Assembly (NCBI GenBank): GCA_958295925.1
Contig: CATQHL010000001.1
Coordinates: forward strand, 526,676-590,675
DNA: 64,000 nt
Direction: 5' to 3'
From: an uncultured Acidimicrobiales bacterium
Lineage (GTDB): Bacteria > Actinomycetota > Acidimicrobiia > Acidimicrobiales > CATQHL01
Shown: positions 8,043 to 16,911 of the stretch, piece by piece
Layout: every line of letters begins with the position of its first letter
Numbering within the stretch: position 1 is the stretch's first letter
Notes under the pieces: generated by a model
Database searches by the model: none
Seen by the model: only the letters and a program-made list of their open reading frames with translations
Told to the model about the DNA's origin: nothing
Position numbers and translations under genes: made by a program

Positions 8043-11000
8043 TCACTCGTCGAGGTAGTAGCCGGAGCCGAACACGATCCCGTCGTGAAGTTCGACCCAA
8101 GACCGCTTCCTGGTCTCCAACCTCGTCTCAGGATGGACGAAGCGATATTCAAGCCAGCCTCCCCCGGCGACAGCGAGCACAAGTATTTCACGCGTTATGT
8201 AGACGCCGTCGCTGTCCTGCAAGTCGTAGGTGTCGGTGCCGACCATCTCCGGGTTCGATGCGTTCGCCAGGGAAATGCCCTCCCTGTCGAATGCGAATAC
8301 GTAGTAGCCTCCATCCACGTAGTCGCCGTCGGTGTCCATCAGATCCTCATAGGCACGCTCTCCATTTTTCTTGTATAGATCTATGGCAGCGGCAACCCTC
8401 TGCTGCGCCAACTGATCCTCGTCAAAGTAGTAGCCGGCTGCGAAAATCAGCCCGTCGTGCGCAACCACCCAAACCCTCTTCAGCTCATCCCGCCCGCTCA
8501 CCGGGTTGGCGTAGCGGTGCTCGGCCCAGCCTCCCTCGGCCGACGCAGCCTCGCTGACGACGTTCAGAATGTTGACTCCCTTGCTGTCCTCGAGATCTGA
8601 AGCGTCAGTGCCCACAAGGTCGGGATCGGCCGGGTGGGCCAGAACCATCCCTGCCGGGGTGTACACGATGGCGTAAATCTCGCCGGAGATGAAGTCGCCG
8701 GAGGGATCGGAAATCTCCTCAAAGGCGTCAGTGCCCAACTCCTTGTAGAGGGCAATGGCGTCTTCCACCTTCTGCTGCGCCCACTCCTCCTCAGTGATGT
8801 AGTGGCCCGATCCGAACACGTAGCGGTCGTGTCTGACCACCCACGCTCGGACAGGCTCCTCCCTGCCCGTTTCAGGGTTTTGGGAACGGAACTCGATCCA
8901 GCCACCTGAGGCTGTGGCCCTGTCCAGTATCTCTCGCGCAAAGTACCTGCCGTCGCTGTCTTTACGGTCGAGGATGATCCGATTGAGCAGGGATTCGTCT
9001 GCTGTGTGCGCCCTGACCACCCCGTTGCTGGTAAGAGCGAACACGTAGTGCTTGCCTTCTCTGAACCTCCCGCGGGAGACGGAAATCCTCACGAATGCCG
9101 ACTGTCCCTCCTCTTCAAAAAGCGCTATGGCGTCGGCCACCAGAGTTTGCGGCAACTCTGCCTCGGTGAGGTAGTAACCCGACCCCATGACGAAACCGTC
9201 GCGGGACACCACCCAGGATCGCTTCAGCTCCTCCTCTCCGCTGACTGGGTTCAGGCGACGGTAGTACACCCAACTGCCCTCTTGGGTAGCAGCATTGACG
9301 ATCTTGGGGATGAACAACTCGCCCCGGCTGTCCCTGGCCTCGGAGCGATCCTTCCCCACAAGTGAGGGGTTGGCCGCGTGCGCCAGCGACCGCCCGTCGG
9401 AGCTCAGCGCAAAGGTGTAGACATCGCCCTGAATATAATCGCCCCTGGGGTTGGAAATCTCCGAAAAGGCCGCCTCGCCGATTGCTTCGTAGCGATCCAA
9501 CGCGTTCTTGACCTGGGACTTGACCAGTTCAATCTCCGACGTGTAAAGGCCGGAGGCGAATACCAAGTCCCCACTCCTCACCACCCAGACTCGCTTCAAC
9601 TCCTCTTTGCCGTTTGCCGGATTGACGTGCAGGTACTCGGTCCATCCCCCCAGGGACGTGGCTGCCTGCAGATCGGCGCGCAGGATGAAGACTCCCTGGC
9701 TGTCCTGGATCCCATAGAGATCCTCGCCCACCAGCGACACGTCGGCAGCGTGGGCCAGCACCTCCCCGTCGTCGTTGATTGCGTACACGTAGATGTCGCC
9801 GAACCGATAGCCGCCATTCGGGTTGGATATTTCCGCAAGAACCCGACTGCCGACTTGCTCGTAGCGGGTGACCGCTTTGTCCACCAGCAACCTGACCCAC
9901 TCCTCCTCGGTGATGTAATAGCCCGAGCCGAACACGAATCCGTCATGGCGCACGGCCCAGGAACGCTTCGGCTCCTCCTCGCCGGTCGCCGGGTTGGCGA
10001 ATCTGTAGGTCGACCAGGCCCCCTCGGAGTTTGCGCTGCGCAAGATTCCCCTCACAACGTAGCTTCCATCGCTGTCTCGGATGTCGCTGATGTCGCGCCC
10101 CACCAGGGAGGGGTTTGCGGGGTGCGCCCGGGCCACACCCTCAGGCGTCAGTACATAGACGTAGAACTCCCCGTCTATGAAGTCCCCTTGCGAATCGGAT
10201 ATCCGCCTGAAGGCGCCCGCGCCGATCTCGTCGTAGAGGGCGATTGCCTCTTCCACCTGCTTCTGGGCCATCTCTGCGGGCGTCAGGTAGTAACCGGCCC
10301 CTAGCAGCCCGTCTTCGATCTCAACGACCCATGACCGCTTCAGCTCTTCGATTCCGGTAACGGGGTTGAGGCGGCGATAGGAGACCCAACCGCCATCCTC
10401 GTCGGCCGCGGCGATGATCTTGGGGATGAACTGCTCGCCTCGGCTGTCCCTTATGCCGGAGCGGTCCCTGCCTACCAGTGATGGGTTGGCCGCGTGCGCC
10501 AGCGACCGCCCGTCGTCGCTGAGGCCGAACACGTAGATCGACCCTTCGATGTAGTCCCCGTCGCTCCTGGAAATCTCCGCGAACGCCCTGGAGCCCACCT
10601 CCTCGTAGCGGGCTATCGCCTTCTCAACAAGCAGCCGAACCCAGTCCTCTTCCGTGATGTAGTAGCCCGATCCGAACACGAGGTCGTCGTGCAGAACGGC
10701 CCAGGTGCGCCTCGGCTCCTCCCTGCCTGTAACCGGGTTGACGAACAGGTGGGTCGTCCACGCCCCCTCGGGTGTGGCGCTTTCCAGGATTTCCTGGATG
10801 ATGAAGCTTCCGCTGCTGTCCTTGAGGTTGTAGATGTTCCGCCCAACCAGGGAGGGACTTGCGGCGTTCGCCATCCCCACCCCCTCTAGGTCGAGGACGA
10901 ACGTGTATATCTCCCCCGACTTGTAGTCACCCGCCGGGTTGGAAATCTCCTCGAAGGCGGACACCCCGACTTGCCCGTATCGGGAGATGGCGTCGGACAC

Positions 11001-14000
11001 TTGAAGCTGAACCCGCTCCTGGGTGGTGAGGTAAATGCCTGCCCCGAAGATGAGCCCGTCGTTGAACACCGCCCAGGAGCGCTTTTGCTCCTCTTCCCCG
11101 CTTAGCGGGTTGGCGAACCGGTAGTCCACCCAGTTTCCCGAGGCTGACACCTTGGCGAGGTGGGCTCTGAGAAGGTTCGTTCCGTCGCTGTCCCGCAGGT
11201 CTGCCACGTCATTCCCCACCAGGGAGGGATTCGCCGGGTTCGCCTTCATCACGCCTACCCCTGTGAACACGTAGACGTAGTACTCACCGTCTAGATAGAA
11301 GCCGTCAGGGTCGTTGATTTCCTCGAAGGCTGCATCCCCGACTTGCCCGTAGCGGGATATGGCTTCTGCCACAAGCAGTTTCACCAGTTCCTGCTCGGTG
11401 GTGTAGTAGCCGGAGCCGATCACCGCTCCGTCGCCTACTTCCACCACCCAGGCTCGCTTCAGCTCCTCTTGACCGCTCACCGGGTTCAACCTGCGGTAGG
11501 TCACCCAGCGGCCCTCTGGGGTGGCCGCCTCGATGATCCTGGGTATGAAGAGTTCACCCCTGCTGTCCCGCGCACCTGAACGGTCGGTGCCTACCAGGGA
11601 GGGATTGGCGGCGTGAGCCAGCGACACCCCGCTCGCGCTGAGCGCAAAGGTGTATATCTCGCCGTCAATGAAGGGGCCAGCTGCATTCGAGATCTCCGCG
11701 AATGCCTCGTCACCAATCTCCCCGTACAAATCAACCGCACGCTCAACCTGGGCCTGAACCTGCCCTATCTCGCTGATGTAGTAGCCGGAGCCGAACACAA
11801 ACCCGTCGTGAAGCACCGACCAGGAACGCTTCGGCTCCTCCAAGCCGGTTATCGGGTTGGAGAATCGGTAATCCGACCACCCCCCCTCAGGGGTGGCGCT
11901 TTCCAGAATTCCCTGCACCACGTAGGTACCCCTGCTGTCCTGCAGATCGTAGAGATCACGACCCACCAGCGACGGGTCGGCGGGATGCGCCAGTATCTCG
12001 CCTTCCGGCGTGAGCACGTAGCCGTACAACTCTGAGACTATGAAGTCACCGTCGGGGTCGGAGATATCGGCGAAAGCCGCCTCGCCCCTCTCGTCGTAGA
12101 GAGCAATGGCGTCGGCCACAATCTGCTGCACCCACTCGCCCTCTGTTATGTAGTACCCGGAGCCGAACACGATCCCGTCGTGAAGCACCGACCAGGAACG
12201 CTTGGGCTCCTCGACGCCGGTGACGGGATTGCCGAATCGATACGACGACCAGGCACCCTCGGTCGAAGCGCTCTCGAGAATGCCCCTCACTATGTAATTG
12301 CCCTTGCTGTCCTGCAGGTCGTAGATGTCGCGACCCACCAGCGACGGGTCGGCGGGATGCGCCAGACTCACGCCTTCCGGTGTAAATACGAATACGTAGA
12401 ATTCGCCGTCGATGTACTTTCCGTCGGGGTCGGATATCTCTTCGTAAGCCGCCTCCCCTATGAGCCTGTAGCGGGCGATGGCTTCGGCCACCATCCGCTT
12501 GACCACTTCAGTCTCGGTGTAGTAATAGCCTGCCGCAAACGCGTAACCGTCATGCAGCACCGCCCAGGAACTCTTCAGCTCCTCAACCCCGCTCACCGGA
12601 TTGACGAACTCGTAATCCACCCAACCCCCCTCAAGGGAAGCAGCCTCAAATACATGCCCACTCGCGAGACTCTCCGGCAAATCCTCACGAGCCACACCTA
12701 CCAACGACGGATCCGCCGCATGCGCCACCACATCCGAAGAGGTGACTACAAACACATAGAGTTCCCCGTCTATGAAATCCCCGTCGACATCGGAAATCTC
12801 GTCGAAGACCTGCTCAGAAACCATGTCGTAGCGGGCGATGGCATCGGCCACCATCCGCTTGACCACTTCCGCCTCGGTGTAGTAATAGCCTGCAGCAAAC
12901 GCGTAACCGTCACGCAGCACCGCCCAGGAACTCTTCAGCTCTTCAACCCCGCTCACCGGATTGACGAACTCGTACTCCACCCAACCCCCCTCAAGGGAAG
13001 CAGCCTCATATACAAGCTCCACCCAATTCACGACATTCTCCGGCAAGTCCTCAAGAGCCACACCTACCAACGACGGATCCGCCGCATGCGCCACCACACC
13101 AGAGGAGTTGACTACGAATGCGTACATCTCACCAGCGATGAAATCCCCATCCACATCGGAAATTGTTGCGAAGGCCTGCTCAGGGACCTTCTCATAGAGT
13201 GCAATGGAGTCGGTCACAATCTGCTGCGCCCATTCCGCCTCTGTCAAGTAATACCCCGAACCGAATACGAACCCGTCGTGAAGCACCGCCCAGTAACGCT
13301 TCGGCTCCTCGACGCCACTCACCGGATTGGTGAACCGGTACGTCGACCAGCCACCCTCTTCCGATGCGTTCCCCACGATGCCGCGCACAACGTAACGGCC
13401 ATCGCTGTCCTGAATATCGAAAATGTCGCGCCCCACCAGCGAAGGATCTGCGGGGTGCGCGCGGCTGACGCCGTCTGTGGTGGTCACGCCGACGTAGATC
13501 TCGCCATTGATGAACCTGCCTTGCGGGTCGCTGATCTCCTCGAAGGCCGCCTCGCCATTCTCCTTGTAGCGCTCAACCGCCTCGGCCACTAGAAGCTTTA
13601 CTACCTCCTCGATGGTCTGGCGGTGGCCGGCGGCGGCGAAGTTGAACCCTTTATGACTCACAACCCAGGTGCGCTCGAACTCAGTGACGCCTGTAGCCGG
13701 ATTAACGAGCTCATACCACGTCCAGGCCCCCTCGGGCGAGGCCGCCTCGTTCACCCTGCCAACTCCCACAGCCACCTCATCGGGCAACTCATCGAGGCCG
13801 CTGCCAACAAGCGAAGGTTCTGCTGCGTGGGCGACCACCCCCTCAGGCGTTGTCACGAAGACGTAGAACTCGTCAATGATGAACAAGCCGCCCTCATCGG
13901 ATATCTCCTCGAACACCGCTTCCCCAGCCACCTCAAATCGGGCCAAGGCTTCGGTTACAAGCAGCTTGGCAATGTCGTCCTCTAAATCTGCGGAGTCATC

Positions 14001-14342
14001 CTCGGTGCCTTCAGGTTCAGAATCCTCCGTGGTCTCTGTCGGTTGCGTGGTCTCGGTGGTTTCATCAACCTGAGTGGTCTCGGTGGTAGCTACCTCGGTG
14101 GTCTCGGTGGTCTCCTCAACCTGAGTGGTCTCGGTGGTGACTACCTCCTCGGTAGTCTCGGTGGTCTCTGGAGCAGTTCTCGCTGGTGTCCGCAAAGCTG
14201 TGGTGGAAGTGGTGGAAGTGGGCGCGGCTACCCCGTTTTCACGTTCTACCTGAGGGGGATCCTCCTCGCCAGAGCAGGCGCCGGCAATGAGCCCGATGGA
14301 TAAGAGAAGCGACAGCGTAAGCCGAACGGGGCGCTTGTTCAT
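8043..14342 (-). CDS. Giant lipoprotein with sixteen tandem Cache-like domains
   Basis: A 2099-residue exported lipoprotein. Residues 1-23 are a lipoprotein signal ending in LIAGAC (lipidated C23). Residues 40-122 are a Thr/Glu-rich linker with repeated TTETTQ blocks. From about residue 124 to the end there are sixteen repeats of about 123 residues. Each has the order AIxxYxxxGxxAFxEIS, YVFxxxxxG, AHPADPSLVGRDxxDLxDSxG, A...GxWxxYRFxNPxxGxEExKRxWxVxHDG and GSGYY. This pattern fits the single-Cache (sCache_2-like) extracellular sensor domain, normally present once or twice in chemoreceptors and kinases. No transmembrane helix or signalling output domain follows, so the protein ends outside the membrane. 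Repeats 3 and 4 are nearly identical at DNA level. Role is unknown: small-molecule binding, buffering or adhesion are possible. Confidence 0.85.
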   Translation of the reverse strand: MNKRPVRLTLSLLLSIGLIAGACSGEEDPPQVERENGVAAPTSTTSTTALRTPARTAPETTETTEEVVTTETTQVEETTETTEVATTETTQVDETTETTQPTETTEDSEPEGTEDDSADLEDDIAKLLVTEALARFEVAGEAVFEEISDEGGLFIIDEFYVFVTTPEGVVAHAAEPSLVGSGLDELPDEVAVGVGRVNEAASPEGAWTWYELVNPATGVTEFERTWVVSHKGFNFAAAGHRQTIEEVVKLLVAEAVERYKENGEAAFEEISDPQGRFINGEIYVGVTTTDGVSRAHPADPSLVGRDIFDIQDSDGRYVVRGIVGNASEEGGWSTYRFTNPVSGVEEPKRYWAVLHDGFVFGSGYYLTEAEWAQQIVTDSIALYEKVPEQAFATISDVDGDFIAGEMYAFVVNSSGVVAHAADPSLVGVALEDLPENVVNWVELVYEAASLEGGWVEYEFVNPVSGVEELKSSWAVLRDGYAFAAGYYYTEAEVVKRMVADAIARYDMVSEQVFDEISDVDGDFIDGELYVFVVTSSDVVAHAADPSLVGVAREDLPESLASGHVFEAASLEGGWVDYEFVNPVSGVEELKSSWAVLHDGYAFAAGYYYTETEVVKRMVAEAIARYRLIGEAAYEEISDPDGKYIDGEFYVFVFTPEGVSLAHPADPSLVGRDIYDLQDSKGNYIVRGILESASTEGAWSSYRFGNPVTGVEEPKRSWSVLHDGIVFGSGYYITEGEWVQQIVADAIALYDERGEAAFADISDPDGDFIVSELYGYVLTPEGEILAHPADPSLVGRDLYDLQDSRGTYVVQGILESATPEGGWSDYRFSNPITGLEEPKRSWSVLHDGFVFGSGYYISEIGQVQAQVERAVDLYGEIGDEAFAEISNAAGPFIDGEIYTFALSASGVSLAHAANPSLVGTDRSGARDSRGELFIPRIIEAATPEGRWVTYRRLNPVSGQEELKRAWVVEVGDGAVIGSGYYTTEQELVKLLVAEAISRYGQVGDAAFEEINDPDGFYLDGEYYVYVFTGVGVMKANPANPSLVGNDVADLRDSDGTNLLRAHLAKVSASGNWVDYRFANPLSGEEEQKRSWAVFNDGLIFGAGIYLTTQERVQLQVSDAISRYGQVGVSAFEEISNPAGDYKSGEIYTFVLDLEGVGMANAASPSLVGRNIYNLKDSSGSFIIQEILESATPEGAWTTHLFVNPVTGREEPRRTWAVLHDDLVFGSGYYITEEDWVRLLVEKAIARYEEVGSRAFAEISRSDGDYIEGSIYVFGLSDDGRSLAHAANPSLVGRDRSGIRDSRGEQFIPKIIAAADEDGGWVSYRRLNPVTGIEELKRSWVVEIEDGLLGAGYYLTPAEMAQKQVEEAIALYDEIGAGAFRRISDSQGDFIDGEFYVYVLTPEGVARAHPANPSLVGRDISDIRDSDGSYVVRGILRSANSEGAWSTYRFANPATGEEEPKRSWAVRHDGFVFGSGYYITEEEWVRLLVDKAVTRYEQVGSRVLAEISNPNGGYRFGDIYVYAINDDGEVLAHAADVSLVGEDLYGIQDSQGVFILRADLQAATSLGGWTEYLHVNPANGKEELKRVWVVRSGDLVFASGLYTSEIELVKSQVKNALDRYEAIGEAAFSEISNPRGDYIQGDVYTFALSSDGRSLAHAANPSLVGKDRSEARDSRGELFIPKIVNAATQEGSWVYYRRLNPVSGEEELKRSWVVSRDGFVMGSGYYLTEAELPQTLVADAIALFEEEGQSAFVRISVSRGRFREGKHYVFALTSNGVVRAHTADESLLNRIILDRKDSDGRYFAREILDRATASGGWIEFRSQNPETGREEPVRAWVVRHDRYVFGSGHYITEEEWAQQKVEDAIALYKELGTDAFEEISDPSGDFISGEIYAIVYTPAGMVLAHPADPDLVGTDASDLEDSKGVNILNVVSEAASAEGGWAEHRYANPVSGRDELKRVWVVAHDGLIFAAGYYFDEDQLAQQRVAAAIDLYKKNGERAYEDLMDTDGDYVDGGYYVFAFDREGISLANASNPEMVGTDTYDLQDSDGVYITREILVLAVAGGGWLEYRFVHPETRLETRKRSWVELHDGIVFGSGYYLDE

Positions 14343-14383
14343 GAATTACTTTGGCCTTTCATTTGTCAGTAACCTTTCCTGCT

Positions 14384-14430
14384 TCCCTGCGAGCCTCCAC
14401 GCCGATTCCCTGCGAGCCTCCACGCCGATT
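14384..14430. repeat. 23-base tandem duplication upstream of the Cache-array gene
   Basis: The unit TCCCTGCGAGCCTCCACGCC occurs twice in direct succession, about 40-90 bases upstream of the lipoprotein start codon. Confidence 0.6.
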
Positions 14431-14436
14431 TTCCGT

Positions 14437-14452
14437 GTTCACTTTAGTGAAC
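14437..14452. promoter_or_regulatory. 16-base perfect palindrome
   Basis: GTTCACT-TT-AGTGAAC lies about 95 bases upstream of the Cache-array lipoprotein start and just after the hydrolase gene's end. It could be an operator for a dimeric regulator; it has no T-run and is short for a terminator. The assignment is inference. Confidence 0.35.
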
Positions 14453-14463
14453 AACCTCTTGGA

Positions 14464-15249
14464 TTATGAGGGGGTACCCGCAGGGGCTGCGTCGTGAGCG
14501 CGGCGATCCAGCCACCCAAGCACCAGGGAGATGCATCGGGGGTCGTAGCGCAGGCGGTGGCTTCCCGCTGCAATGATCCGCAAGTCCGCCGACCCATGGG
14601 AGTCGGCGATGGCGCGGGCGTCGAAGGTGGGCACAAGCTCGTCGCCGGCCCCGTGGAGAACAAGCAACGGGCGGGGCGACATCCTGCAGGCAGAGGACAC
14701 CGCGGAAATCGCGCCCAGGCCCGCCGACCACGCTTCAAAATCCGCCGGGTAGTCGGGGTCACGTATCACCCCGATGTCGCGGCAGTGTCGCAAGAGCCTG
14801 CGGGAGTTTGCCCGCCAGTCCGCAAAATCCGCCGGCGCCGCAACCGACACCACGCCAAGCACGTCCCCTATCTCGGCCGCGGCCAGGGCAAGCGCCCCGC
14901 CCGTCCCGAAACCCGCCAGCCAAACACCTGTCGTAGGAGTCTCTGCAGCCACGTATTCCACGGCGGCGCAGATGTCATCACGCCACCCGGGCAGCGCGAA
15001 GTCGCCCTCCGACGCGCCGCAGCCCCGATAATTGGCGACCAGCACGGTCCAACCCATTTCCCCGCTGATGCGGTCAGCCAACACGTGGTAGGACTTTCCG
15101 GCCTCACGTGCGCTTCCGAACGCCGCAGGAAGCCCGTGACAGAAGATCAACGCCGGGCGGGCGCTTTGGCGAGGCGTGTCGTCACGCCTCAGCGGTTGCT
15201 TCAGGTATCCCGACAGCCGCAGCGAGCCGGACTGGAAAGTGACCCTCAT
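14464..15249 (-). CDS. Alpha/beta-hydrolase fold protein with degenerate nucleophile elbow
   Basis: A 261-residue alpha/beta-hydrolase fold protein. The oxyanion HG (H38-G39), NYRGCGASEGDF (residues 73-84), a GAGDELVP acid-loop and a GSHRLRYDPR histidine region are all in the expected order. The nucleophile elbow reads GFGTGG (113-118), with glycine where serine of GxSxGG is expected. I recall an actinobacterial group with this same elbow, so it may be a family trait rather than a local mutation. If so the protein may not be a classical serine hydrolase. The start GTG/ATG at 15249 precedes the first beta-strand directly. It lies upstream of the Cache-array gene on the same strand; a functional link is not evident. 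Confidence 0.8.
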   Translation of the reverse strand: MRVTFQSGSLRLSGYLKQPLRRDDTPRQSARPALIFCHGLPAAFGSAREAGKSYHVLADRISGEMGWTVLVANYRGCGASEGDFALPGWRDDICAAVEYVAAETPTTGVWLAGFGTGGALALAAAEIGDVLGVVSVAAPADFADWRANSRRLLRHCRDIGVIRDPDYPADFEAWSAGLGAISAVSSACRMSPRPLLVLHGAGDELVPTFDARAIADSHGSADLRIIAAGSHRLRYDPRCISLVLGWLDRRAHDAAPAGTPS

Positions 15250-15306
15250 TGATCTCCCAATGTCATAGAAGTTGCGTCCAGCGACGATGAAGGATTTCGC
15301 GAACTG

Positions 15307-15603
15307 TCAAACCCTGGCCCGTGACAGGCCTATGGCAGCACGGAAGGCGGAACAGAGCCGACAGCCCAAAGCAGACCTGCGCCGGTAAGGCCGGTAGCCC
15401 CGATTGCGAGCCTCCGCAAGGGTGTCGGGAGCAAAGCAGACATACTGCTCCGAAGCGATGATCTCGTCGATTGCGGCCTCGCTGCCAGCCCCGCTGAAGC
15501 CCTCGCCCTGCTCGCCGATGGCAATGGCGTCGAGGTCGTAGACGATGCCCGACCGCTTGTCCCCCACAAAGCGGTGATCGGCTACCTGCCTTGGTCGAAG
15601 CAC
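15307..15603 (-). CDS. Small conserved hypothetical protein
   Basis: A 98-residue protein I cannot assign to a function. The core HRFVGDKRSGIVYDLDAIAI (about residues 10-29) followed by ASEQYVCFAPDTLAEARNRGYRPYRR (about 50-75) looks like a real folded small protein family of actinobacteria rather than a chance frame; it resembles short unannotated actinobacterial proteins with a CFxPDTLxEAxNRGY motif. The last 20 residues are less convincing. It lies between two other minus-strand genes. It has no signal peptide or membrane segment. Confidence 0.55.
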   Translation of the reverse strand: MLRPRQVADHRFVGDKRSGIVYDLDAIAIGEQGEGFSGAGSEAAIDEIIASEQYVCFAPDTLAEARNRGYRPYRRRSALGCRLCSAFRAAIGLSRARV

Positions 15604-15706
15604 ACCAGTATTCTAAAGTCGCCCTGTGTCAGGAACTGGACCACCATGTGCCGCAGACACGCGCATGTGCCGCAGACACGCTCCCGGTGAGCAGCCCGAA
15701 CCCGCC

Positions 15707-16183
15707 TCAGCCGACCCTGTTGCCCACGGCGCCGATGTGAGCCAGATACTGGGCCGCCTCCTCGATTACGACCGCCGCGTCAACAGCATCAACCTCAACT
15801 TCAGCTTTACGCGCGCTCCGGAGGACGGCCAGCAAGGCTTCGTCGGTTCCGTCAGGACCGTGTGGTGACTCCGCAGCTCCCTCAGCGAGGTCGTCGGCCT
15901 TTCCGAATCCGGCCACGCCCTGCGAACGCAGATAGTCCAGGTGCCAGACGAGCAACAACTCCACCAGTTCTGCCTTGAGCCGCCCGGCCACTCCGGCAGG
16001 CAGACGCCCCAGGACGAACTCCTTCGCGGCGGTGAGGTCATAGGAGGCCACCCGCTCTGTCCGACGGAGCCGGCCGCACACTCCCCAAACCGTTACAGCG
16101 GCGACCAACGACACCAGGAACGCCGCCAAGGCAATCAGAGTCCAGAACACGGCCACAGGGTAGCTTCGACAGTTGCTGTGCAT
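15707..16183 (-). CDS. Hypothetical single-pass membrane protein
   Basis: No family recognised. The product (about 158 residues from ATG 16183) has one strong hydrophobic segment near the N-terminus (VAVFWTLIALAAFLVSLV), then a basic stretch (CGRLRRTERV) and a soluble, acidic, Ala/Glu/Leu-rich C-terminal part likely to be helical and cytoplasmic. A TTG at 16204 would add seven residues, but it lies in a duplicated block. The ATG at 16183 is preferred although no strong ribosome-binding site precedes it; GTG codons at 16156 and 16150 just before the hydrophobic segment are alternatives. Codon usage is GC-rich like the flanks. Confidence 0.55.
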   Translation of the reverse strand: MHSNCRSYPVAVFWTLIALAAFLVSLVAAVTVWGVCGRLRRTERVASYDLTAAKEFVLGRLPAGVAGRLKAELVELLLVWHLDYLRSQGVAGFGKADDLAEGAAESPHGPDGTDEALLAVLRSARKAEVEVDAVDAAVVIEEAAQYLAHIGAVGNRVG

Positions 16184-16285
16184 CCGAATGCGTATCGACG
16201 TCAAACGTTGACGCCCAGTGACGGGCTCTTCTCACGGGCCGCGAAATTCGTGCATCCGAATGCGCATCGACGTCAAACGTTGACG
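16179..16285. repeat. Two 35-base direct repeats with an internal palindrome
   Basis: Copies at 16179-16213 and 16251-16285 (period 72) are identical except one base. Each contains CGTCAA-ACG-TTGACG, a 6+3+6 inverted repeat. The first copy holds the start codon of the minus-strand membrane protein gene, so the second is a duplicate of that start region. The palindrome could also serve as an operator. Confidence 0.7.
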
Positions 16286-16369
16286 GCACGGCGCGCGCAG
16301 GCGTGTTGGTACGCCCTTTCCCTCAGCTGCGCGCCTAGGATTGCGCCGCCGAACGCCAGTGGAGGAGAA

Positions 16370-16459
16370 ATGTCAAAGCGAAGACAGCGCAAGCGGGCCA
16401 ACGCACGCCGCAAGAAGGCCAACCACGGTCAAAAACCGAACCTGGGAAGAAACTCCTAA
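16370..16459 (+). CDS. Small basic protein, candidate 50S ribosomal protein bL37
   Basis: A 29-residue, extremely basic reading frame preceded by an excellent ribosome-binding site (GGAGGAG five bases before ATG). It begins MSKRRQRKRANARRKK and continues ANHGQKPN. From memory, the actinobacterial ribosomal protein bL37, first seen in the Mycobacterium smegmatis 70S structure, has about 24 residues and ends in KANHGKRPN-like sequence. The match of the K-ANHG-(K/Q)-(R/K)-PN block plus basic N-terminus is good, though this version has a short extra tail (LGRNS). bL37 binds rRNA in the large subunit. It is too short for many gene finders. Confidence 0.65.
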   Translation: MSKRRQRKRANARRKKANHGQKPNLGRNS

Positions 16460-16509
16460 ACAATCCGCGGCAGCAAGCCGGAACCAGTCTGCAGGGCAGC
16501 CAATTCCAC

Positions 16510-16911
16510 TTGGGGACGCTTGTATTTGACGGCGACTGCGAGTTTTGCCGCCGTTGCGCGAAACTAGCGGCCAGGAAACTGAGTACCAGCGCCAAGATCC
16601 TCCCCTTCCAGGACGCCGATCTCGCCGCACTTGGACTCGCCCATGAAAATGTCGACACCGCCTCCTGGTGGATCGATGAAAACGGTGTGCCTCATAGAGG
16701 CCACCAAGGAGTCGCTAGGGCACTCATGGAAATCGGGGGACCCTGGGGGCTGCTTGGCAGAGCCATTACCTGGCCAGTCCTTTCCCAGGCAGCAGCCTGC
16801 GCCTACTGGCTGGTGGCCAGATGTCGTCACATGCTCGGCTGTGGCGGATGCACCAGAAAAAGCCAAAGGGGCGGCCCAGGCCTGGCTGGTTTCCCGCAGG
16901 CGAAGCCCTGA
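16510..16911 (+). CDS. DCC-family (DUF393) thiol-disulphide oxidoreductase-like protein
   Basis: A 133-residue protein of the DCC1-like family, named for the N-terminal DGDCEFC motif (here residues 7-13, with C10 and C13). The core is thioredoxin-like, with YWLVARCR in the second half; bacterial members have been linked to thiol-redox roles, but a defined substrate is lacking. Further cysteines occur near the C-terminus (GCGGC). The start is TTG at 16510, giving MGTLVFDGDC directly as in the family; the frame is open upstream but has no ATG or GTG. It follows the bL37 candidate by 50 bases and may be co-transcribed. Confidence 0.8.
   Translation: MGTLVFDGDCEFCRRCAKLAARKLSTSAKILPFQDADLAALGLAHENVDTASWWIDENGVPHRGHQGVARALMEIGGPWGLLGRAITWPVLSQAAACAYWLVARCRHMLGCGGCTRKSQRGGPGLAGFPQAKP

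Noticed and set aside
9378..13592. Long plus-strand frames opposite the Cache-array gene (up to 470 codons)
   Set aside because: They mirror the repeats of the minus-strand lipoprotein gene, whose product has a signal peptide and conserved motifs.
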